Positions 58,316 to 64,000 of a stretch of 64,000 nucleotides of DNA are shown piece after piece (the first letter of the stretch is position 1; every line of letters starts with the position of its first letter). A program made the translations under genes and the position numbers. Location of the stretch: NCBI RefSeq assembly GCF_023516595.1, contig NZ_JAMGBG010000001.1:124001-188000 (forward strand). Reading direction: 5' to 3'. A model generated the notes under the pieces. The model made no database searches. It was given only the letters and a program-made list of their open reading frames with translations, and had not been told where the DNA came from. The DNA comes from Streptomyces neyagawaensis. GTDB lineage: Bacteria > Actinomycetota > Actinomycetes > Streptomycetales > Streptomycetaceae.

Positions 58316-59554
58316 TCATGACACCGGGCGCGAGTCGGCCCAGGCCACCTCGAACTCCTCGCGATACGTATCGAAAAGCCCGACTTCGCCGTTCTCGTCC
58401 GCCTTGAGCACCCGGTTGCCGCCGCGTAGTACCAGCACCGGTGCCTCCATGCCGCGGGTGCGGCGCAGATAGGTCTGGACGACGGCGATGCCGTCCGAGC
58501 CGTCGCCGTCCACGAGGTAGGCGGTGAAGCGGGGGGTCTCGTCGAAGACCTGGATCTCGAAGGCCCCGGGGTCGCGCAACCGGGAGCGGACCCGGCGCAT
58601 GTGCAGGATGTTCATCTCGACTGCCCGGCTGAGTTCGCCCCGCTTTATACCGAGTTCCCGCTCCCGGCGCTTGACCGCGCTGGAGGCCGGGTTGAGGAAC
58701 AGCAGCCGGACCCGGCACCCGGACTCGGCGAGCCGGACCAGCCGCCGCCCGGAGAAGTTCTGCACCAGCAGATTGAGCCCTATGCCGATGGCGTCGAGGC
58801 GGCGGGCGCCCCCGAAGAGGTCCTCGGCGGGGAACTGCCGCAGCAGCCGCACCCGGTCGGGGTGGACGGCGACGACGTCCGCGTACCGGTCGCCGATCAG
58901 GTCCTCCACCGCGTCGACGGGCAGCCGGCGCGCCGAGGGGACGTCGCTGCCCGCGCCGAGTATCTCCAGCAGCTTCGCCGAGGCCCGCTCGGCCTGGGCG
59001 AGGACGGCCTCGGACAGGGCCCGGTTGCGGGAGACGACGTTGCGGGTGACCTCCAGCTCGTCGAGGGCCAGTTCCACGTCGCGCCGCTCGTCGACGTACG
59101 GCTCGAAGCAGGGCCAGTGCTGAACCATCAGCTCGCGCAGCTGGGGCAGCGTGAGGAAACTGAGGACGTTGTCGTCGGCCGGGTCGAGCAGATAGCCCTT
59201 GCGGCGGCTGACCTCGCGCACCGCGACGGCGCGCTGCACCCACTCCTGTCCGGCGGGGCCCGCTGCGGCCACCACCCAGTCGTCGCCGTGCACCGGTTCG
59301 TAGATGGGGCGCAGTACGGCGGCCACGACGGCGCGCAGCCGCTGTTCGACGAGGTTCAGCCAGATGTAGGCGCGGCCGGCCCGCTGGGCGCGCGTACGCA
59401 CCTCGAGCCAGGCGTCGGCGTTCCAGTCCAGTTCCGGGCCGATGGAACCCGTCTCCATCGGCCGTGCCAGGGACACCGCGCCGGGCGGGACATCTGTGGA
59501 GTTCTCCTCGTGACCCTCGTCACCAGGAGGTAGCTCCAGCCCTCCCGAGCCCAC
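58316..59554 (-). CDS. SAV2148-like HEPN domain protein
   Basis: 412 residues if started at GTG 59554 (VGSGGLELPPGDEGHEE), which matches the family N-terminus as I remember it; the frame is open to a TTG at 59596. Residues about 25-220 form the helical HEPN region; the ribonuclease motif R-N-x4-H appears as RNVVSRN (about 175), so the usual His is missing. The C-terminal region (about 255-405) with RLVRLAESGCRVRLLFLNPAS and YLVDGDGSDGIAVVQTYLRR resembles a PLD-like/DUF5919-type strand pattern. Function unknown; Streptomyces-conserved and without a nearby nucleotidyltransferase partner, unlike HEPN-MNT toxin pairs. Confidence 0.85.
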   Translation of the reverse strand: MGSGGLELPPGDEGHEENSTDVPPGAVSLARPMETGSIGPELDWNADAWLEVRTRAQRAGRAYIWLNLVEQRLRAVVAAVLRPIYEPVHGDDWVVAAAGPAGQEWVQRAVAVREVSRRKGYLLDPADDNVLSFLTLPQLRELMVQHWPCFEPYVDERRDVELALDELEVTRNVVSRNRALSEAVLAQAERASAKLLEILGAGSDVPSARRLPVDAVEDLIGDRYADVVAVHPDRVRLLRQFPAEDLFGGARRLDAIGIGLNLLVQNFSGRRLVRLAESGCRVRLLFLNPASSAVKRRERELGIKRGELSRAVEMNILHMRRVRSRLRDPGAFEIQVFDETPRFTAYLVDGDGSDGIAVVQTYLRRTRGMEAPVLVLRGGNRVLKADENGEVGLFDTYREEFEVAWADSRPVS

Positions 59555-59853
59555 CCACGCACCGCCTTCCGCTCCCCCGAGCTCACCCCTACTCAACGAT
59601 CAAGGAAGGGTACTCCGGGAGCGGGGGGCGGTGCAGCCGGATGGACAGGTCGTTTCCCAACCACCGCATGTCGTACGACGGTTCCGTTTCCCGGGCGGGC
59701 CGGGAGCGAGCCGATGGAGATTCTCGCCCCGAGGAGGGGTGACGGACGGCGCCGCGGCAAGAAAGACATATGCCGTCGATGGTTCCCCACTTTGGGGGAG
59801 ACTCCCTTCGACAGTCGCCCCGGCGGCGCGCGACAACGGGAAGAGTCGTATCC

Positions 59854-62043
59854 ATGCAGGTCTGGCCTGGACAGGCGTATCCGCTCGGTGCCACATACGA
59901 CGGCGCCGGCACCAACTTCGCGGTCTTCTCGGAGGCCGCGGACCGAGTCGAGCTGTGTCTGCTGCACGACGACGGCTCCGAGACGGCGGTGGAACTGCGC
60001 GAGACGGACGCGTTCGTGCGCCACGCGTATCTGCCGGGCGTGATGCCCGGGCAGCGGTACGGATTCCGCGTGCACGGCCCGTACGCCCCGGAGCGGGGAC
60101 TGCGCTGCAACTCCGCGAAGCTGCTCCTCGACCCGTACGCGCGTGCGATCAGCGGCTCCATCGGCTGGGGGGAGGAGGTGTACGGCTATCACTTCGGGGC
60201 GCCCGAGAGGCGCAACGACCTGGACTCCGCTCCGCACATGATGACGTCGGTCGTGGTCAACCCCTACTTCGACTGGGGCGACGACCGGCGGCCGCGCACC
60301 GAGTACCACCACACGGTGATCTACGAGGCGCACGTCAAGGGCCTGACCATGCGGCACCCGGGGCTCCCCGAGGAACTGCGCGGTACGTACGCGGCGCTCG
60401 CCCATCCGGCGGTCATCGAGCACCTGACCGAGCTGGGGGTGACGGCGTTGGAGATGATGCCGGTTCACCAGTTCGTGAACGACCACCGGCTGGTCGACAT
60501 GGGCCTCAACAACTACTGGGGCTACAACACGATCGGCTTCTTCGCCCCGCACAACGCGTACGCCTCCTGGGGCGACCGGGGGCAGCAGGTGCTGGAGTTC
60601 AAGTCGGCGGTGCGGGCACTGCACGAGGCGGGGATCGAGGTGATCCTCGACGTGGTCTACAACCACACGGCCGAGGGCAACCATCTGGGCCCGACGCTGT
60701 CGTTCCGGGGCCTCGACAATCCGTCGTACTACCGGCTGACGGACGACCCCCGCTACTACATGGACACGACGGGGACCGGGAACTCGCTGCTGATGCGGTC
60801 CCCGCACGTCCTCCAGCTGATCATGGACTCGCTGCGGTACTGGGTCACCGAGATGCATGTGGACGGGTTCCGCTTCGACCTGGCCGCCACGCTGGCCCGG
60901 CAGTTCCACGAGGTGGACCGGCTGTCGTCGTTCTTCGACCTGGTCCAGCAGGACCCGGTGGTCTCGCAGGTGAAGCTGATCGCGGAGCCCTGGGACGTCG
61001 GCGAGGGCGGCTACCAGGTGGGGAACTTCCCGCCGCTGTGGACCGAGTGGAACGGCAAGTACCGCGACACCGTGCGGGATCTGTGGCGCGGTGAGCCGCG
61101 CACCCTCGCCGAGTTCGCGTCGCGGCTGACCGGCTCGTCCGACCTGTACCAGGACGACGGGCGGCGCCCGCTGGCCTCCATCAACTTCGTGACCTGCCAC
61201 GACGGCTTCACGATGCGGGACCTCGTGTCCTACAACCACAAGCACAACGACGCGAACGGTGAGGACAACCGGGACGGCGAGAGCCACAACCGGTCGTGGA
61301 ACTGCGGCGTCGAGGGCGAGACCGACGATCCCGAGGTGCTCGCGCTGCGCGTGCGGCAGATGCGGAACTTCATCGCCACGCTGATGCTGTCGCAGGGTGT
61401 GCCGATGCTCAGCCACGGCGACGAGTTCGGCCGCACGCAGCGGGGCAACAACAACGCGTACTGCCAGGACAACGAGCTGTCCTGGGTGCCCTGGCCGTCC
61501 GCCGGCGGCGGCGGTGAAGGCGGCAGCGGCGGCGAAGGTGACGGCGACGGCGGTGAAGGAGAGGGTGACGGCGGGAGCGCCGACGCCTTCGCTGATCTGC
61601 CGGCCTTCACCCGCGCCATGGTCTGGCTGCGGAAGGACCACCCCGTCTTCCGGCGGCGGCGTTTCTTCCACGGGCGGCCCGTGGAGGGCACGCACGACGA
61701 GCTGTCGGACATCGCCTGGTTCACCCCGGGGGGCCGGGAGATGACCCAGCGGGACTGGGACTCGGCCCGGGCGGGGGCGCTGACCGTGTTCCTCAACGGC
61801 AACGCGATCTCCGAGCCGGGCGCGCGCGGGGAGCGGATCACCGACGACTCGTTCCTGCTGATGGTCAACGCGTCGGCCGAGCCGCTGGAGTTCGTGGTTC
61901 CGGTCAACCACGGGCGGCAGTGGCAGGTGATCGTGGACACGGGGCGGGACGACGCGATTCCCGACGACGGCCCGAAGGTGGACGCCGGGGAGCGGGTGAC
62001 GCTGGTGGACCGCAGCCTCGCGGTGCTGCGGCGGCCGGCGTAG
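59854..62043 (+). CDS. glgX: glycogen debranching enzyme GlgX
   Basis: 729 residues from ATG 59854. Residues about 8-120 form a CBM48 domain (YPLGATYDGAGTNFAVFSEAAD). The GH13 (isoamylase-type) barrel has VILDVVYNHTAEGN, MHVDGFRFDLA (nucleophile Asp), LIAEPWDVGEGGYQVG (acid Glu) and NFVTCHDGFTMRDLVSYN. It cuts alpha-1,6 branches of glycogen. A Gly/Glu/Asp/Ser-rich stretch at about 549-579 interrupts the end of the barrel, where typical GlgX has a short loop. The TAG stop touches the MITE-like element. With treY downstream, it would channel glycogen to trehalose. Confidence 0.96.
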   Translation: MQVWPGQAYPLGATYDGAGTNFAVFSEAADRVELCLLHDDGSETAVELRETDAFVRHAYLPGVMPGQRYGFRVHGPYAPERGLRCNSAKLLLDPYARAISGSIGWGEEVYGYHFGAPERRNDLDSAPHMMTSVVVNPYFDWGDDRRPRTEYHHTVIYEAHVKGLTMRHPGLPEELRGTYAALAHPAVIEHLTELGVTALEMMPVHQFVNDHRLVDMGLNNYWGYNTIGFFAPHNAYASWGDRGQQVLEFKSAVRALHEAGIEVILDVVYNHTAEGNHLGPTLSFRGLDNPSYYRLTDDPRYYMDTTGTGNSLLMRSPHVLQLIMDSLRYWVTEMHVDGFRFDLAATLARQFHEVDRLSSFFDLVQQDPVVSQVKLIAEPWDVGEGGYQVGNFPPLWTEWNGKYRDTVRDLWRGEPRTLAEFASRLTGSSDLYQDDGRRPLASINFVTCHDGFTMRDLVSYNHKHNDANGEDNRDGESHNRSWNCGVEGETDDPEVLALRVRQMRNFIATLMLSQGVPMLSHGDEFGRTQRGNNNAYCQDNELSWVPWPSAGGGGEGGSGGEGDGDGGEGEGDGGSADAFADLPAFTRAMVWLRKDHPVFRRRRFFHGRPVEGTHDELSDIAWFTPGGREMTQRDWDSARAGALTVFLNGNAISEPGARGERITDDSFLLMVNASAEPLEFVVPVNHGRQWQVIVDTGRDDAIPDDGPKVDAGERVTLVDRSLAVLRRPA

Positions 62044-62172
62044 GGCCTGTCGTTCGGATCACGCCGATTTCTGGCTGCGGTGCCTTGATGCTGCCGGTGA
62101 GCGGGCTTGGTGCGTGCAGCTGCAAGGCGGAGGAGGGAGTCAACGCGGCGCGTTGGGGCAAACGACAGGCCC
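62043..62172. mobile_element. 130-bp MITE-like element
   Basis: Perfect 12-bp terminal inverted repeats, GGGCCTGTCGTT (62043-62054) and AACGACAGGCCC (62161-62172), bound a 130-bp non-coding segment between glgX and treY. The left end contains the last base of the glgX stop codon TAG. TA precedes the left end and TG follows the right end, compatible with a decayed TA target duplication of the IS630/Tc1 type. From memory, GGGCCTGTCGTT-type ends occur in many Streptomyces genomes. Confidence 0.75.
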
Positions 62173-62243
62173 TGGACACGGAAAACCCGTCTGCTCGCGT
62201 GTCAGGGTGCTCCGATCCGTCAGGGGCGGGTACGTAGGTCCCT

Positions 62244-64000
62244 ATGACGCCTGCCGTGCCTTCCGCCACTTACCGGCTCCAGCTCCAGCCCGCGTTCCCG
62301 TTCGCCGCCGCGGCGGACGCCGTGCCGTACGTCGCCTCGCTCGGCGTGTCGCATCTGCATCTGTCCCCGGTGCTGGAGGCGGTACCGGGGTCGGCGCACG
62401 GGTACGACGTGGTCGATCACGGGCGGGTGCGCGGGGAGCTGGGGGGTGAGGCCGGGCTGCGGGAGCTGGCGCGGGTCGCCCGGGACCACGGGCTGGGGCT
62501 GGTGGTGGACATCGTGCCGAACCACATGGCGATGGCGCCCCGGCACAACCGGCCGCTGTGGGAGGTGCTGCGGGAGGGCCCGGGGTCGCCGTACGCGCGG
62601 TGGTTCGACATCGACTGGGAGGCGCGGGGCGGGCAGGTGCTGCTGCCGGTGCTCGGGGGGCCGCTGGGCGAGGAGATCGACCAGTTCGTCGTCGACGGGC
62701 AGGAGCTGCGGTACTACGACCATGTCTTCCCGCTGCGGGAGGGCACCGAGAAGCTGCCGCTGCCGCGGCTGCTGGACGCGCAGTGGTACCGGCCGGTGTG
62801 GTGGCGGCTGGCCCGTACGGAGCTGAACTACCGGCGGTTCTTCAGCATCTCGGAGCTGATCGGGGTGCGCGTGGAGGAGCCGGAGGTGTTCGACGCGACC
62901 CACGCGAAGATCCTGGAGCTGCTGCACGACGGCGTCGTCGACGGGCTGCGGGTCGACCACCCCGACGGGCTCGCCGACCCCGACGCCTATCTGCGGCGCC
63001 TGCACGAGGCCACCGGCGGCCGGTGGACCGTCGTCGAGAAGATCCTCGCGGACGGCGAAGCCCTGCCGGCGGCCTGGCCGGTCGCGGGGACCACCGGGTA
63101 CGACGCGCTGCGGCACGTCGACGGGCTGTTCACCGACCCGGAGGGGACGAGCGAGCTGCTGGACCGGTACCGGCGGTTCACGGCCGCCGAGCCCGACCGG
63201 GGCGGCGACTGGGCGGCGACCGCGCGGCGGGCCGCGTACGAGGTGCTCACGCACGAACTGGCGGCGGAGGTGGACCGGCTCACCCGGGTGGCGCACGGGC
63301 TGAGCGAGCGCTCCCCGGAGCTGGCGCTGCGCGACCGTGCGCCGTGGGCGCTGCGCACCGCCCTGTGCGAGCTGCTCGTACGGATGGAGGTCTATCGGCC
63401 GTACGCCTGCGAGGACGCCTCCCTGGTCGTCACGGAGGAGGCCGCGGCCGAGGCGCGTACGGCGTTCGTGGTGCCCGAGGAGGCACGGGCGGTCGACGTG
63501 GTCCGGGATCTGGTGCTGGGGCGGTTCGGGGACGGGCCGGAGCAGGTGGAGTTCCGGACGCGGTTCGCGCAGACCTCGTCGGCGTTGCGGGCCAAGTCGG
63601 TGGAGGACACGGCGTTCTACCGCCATGTGCCGCTGCTGTCCGCGAACGAGGTGGGCGGGAACCCGGGGAGCCCCGCGGTCTCCCCGGAGGACTTCCACGC
63701 CTACTGCGCGCGCGTGCAGCGGGACTGGCCGGTCACCGGGACGGTGCTGTCGACGCACGACACCAAGCGCAGCGCCGACGTCCGGGCGGCGGTCGCGGTG
63801 CTCGGGGAATGCCCCGGGCGGTGGGCCGACGCGCTGGCGGAGGTGACGCGCGACGGGGCCGGGGCGCCGGACCCGCAGCTGGCGTGGGCCGCGTGGCAGA
63901 CGGCGTTCGGGCTCGGGCCCGCCGACGCGGAACGCCTGGAGGGGGCGTTGCTCAAGCATGTGCGGGAGGCGGGGCTGCACACCTCGTGGACCGAGCAGAA
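62244..64000 (+). CDS. treY: maltooligosyltrehalose synthase TreY (3' end beyond window)
   Basis: 585 codons are present from ATG 62244, and the frame is still open at the window end. PSATYRLQLQPAFPFAAAADAVPYVASLGVSHLHLSPVLEAVPGSAHGYDVVDH is the TreY N-terminus. Active-site regions VVDIVPNHMA, VDGLRVDHPDGLADP (nucleophile Asp), WTVVEKILADGEALP (acid Glu) and VLSTHDTKRSADVRA (transition-state Asp) are visible. It isomerises the reducing-end alpha-1,4 bond of maltodextrin to alpha-1,1. It pairs functionally with GlgX upstream and normally with TreZ. The ribosome site (TAGGT) is weak. Confidence 0.96.
   Translation, partial: MTPAVPSATYRLQLQPAFPFAAAADAVPYVASLGVSHLHLSPVLEAVPGSAHGYDVVDHGRVRGELGGEAGLRELARVARDHGLGLVVDIVPNHMAMAPRHNRPLWEVLREGPGSPYARWFDIDWEARGGQVLLPVLGGPLGEEIDQFVVDGQELRYYDHVFPLREGTEKLPLPRLLDAQWYRPVWWRLARTELNYRRFFSISELIGVRVEEPEVFDATHAKILELLHDGVVDGLRVDHPDGLADPDAYLRRLHEATGGRWTVVEKILADGEALPAAWPVAGTTGYDALRHVDGLFTDPEGTSELLDRYRRFTAAEPDRGGDWAATARRAAYEVLTHELAAEVDRLTRVAHGLSERSPELALRDRAPWALRTALCELLVRMEVYRPYACEDASLVVTEEAAAEARTAFVVPEEARAVDVVRDLVLGRFGDGPEQVEFRTRFAQTSSALRAKSVEDTAFYRHVPLLSANEVGGNPGSPAVSPEDFHAYCARVQRDWPVTGTVLSTHDTKRSADVRAAVAVLGECPGRWADALAEVTRDGAGAPDPQLAWAAWQTAFGLGPADAERLEGALLKHVREAGLHTSWTEQ

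Noticed and set aside
58050..59243. Minus-strand frame with Ala/Pro/Thr repeats overlapping the HEPN gene
   Set aside because: It is an alternative frame over a real gene and the repeat after it; it has no coding bias of its own.
1..64000. CRISPR arrays, tRNA or rRNA genes, prophage or complete insertion sequences
   Set aside because: No regularly spaced direct repeats of 25-40 bases with unique spacers, no cloverleaf-like tRNA signals and no transposase or integrase motifs were recognised by eye. A tRNAscan or CRISPR finder run would settle this.

Overview
This window is a high-GC, gene-dense actinobacterial chromosome segment, almost certainly from a Streptomyces. The evidence is strong G/C preference at third codon positions, GTG/TTG starts with GGAGG-type ribosome sites, many ATGA/GTGA start-stop overlaps, Streptomyces-typical families (an SAV2148-like HEPN protein, an MsiK-type sugar ABC operon without its own ATPase, a MGT glycosyltransferase) and an actinobacterial cysteine-type leader peptide in front of the sulfate-assimilation operon. 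No rRNA, tRNA, CRISPR array, phage or intact IS was recognised.

Layout. 0-5 kb: an NmrA-type reductase, a type-B carboxylesterase and small hypotheticals. 4.7-7 kb: a ribbon-helix-helix protein translationally coupled to glutamine-dependent NAD+ synthetase. 7-15.9 kb: a LacI regulator, a membrane sulfatase/LtaS-like protein with a Glu/Ala/Lys/Pro-rich N-terminal region, a lipoprotein, a VOC protein, two AraC regulators, a second NmrA reductase and a YihY membrane protein. 16.5-24.7 kb: a compact five-gene specialised-metabolism operon, the most interesting locus here. It encodes a carrier protein fused to a six-TM, three-LbetaH module like the C-terminal part of epsilon-poly-lysine synthetase (Pls), a separate adenylation-thiolation protein with a half condensation domain, a SyrP/TauD-like dioxygenase, and SbnB-like and SbnA-like enzymes for 2,3-diaminopropionate (Dap). 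I read it as a split, Dap-using relative of the poly-amino-acid synthetases.

24.7-33 kb: a GC-rich tandem-repeat island, an AidB-like acyl-CoA dehydrogenase, a GAF-domain regulator, a secreted protein, a divergent MFS exporter/XRE-cupin regulator pair with a clear operator, and a GNAT. 33-42.6 kb: an assimilatory sulfur operon in order: Cys leader peptide, sulfite reductase, zinc-ribbon protein, cysH, cysC, cysD, cysN, sulfonate-type ABC transporter and sirohydrochlorin-chelatase-like protein. Together they import sulfur, reduce sulfate to sulfide and supply a siroheme step. 42.6-52.5 kb: a small secreted protein, a DUF2975/XRE pair with a double operator, a GNAT, a TIGR03086-type protein, a PanE-like reductase, a DUF1697 protein, an MMPL transporter, a CDP-alcohol phosphatidyltransferase and a macrolide-type glycosyltransferase. 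52.6-59.6 kb: a sugar ABC operon, an APH-like kinase, a GNAT, a DEDDh exonuclease and the HEPN protein. 59.8-64 kb: GlgX and TreY (cut by the window end), separated by a 130-bp MITE-like element with 12-bp terminal inverted repeats.

Starts were chosen by ribosome-site spacing, family N-termini and overlap with neighbours. Family assignments come from motif recognition by eye; no database search was possible.
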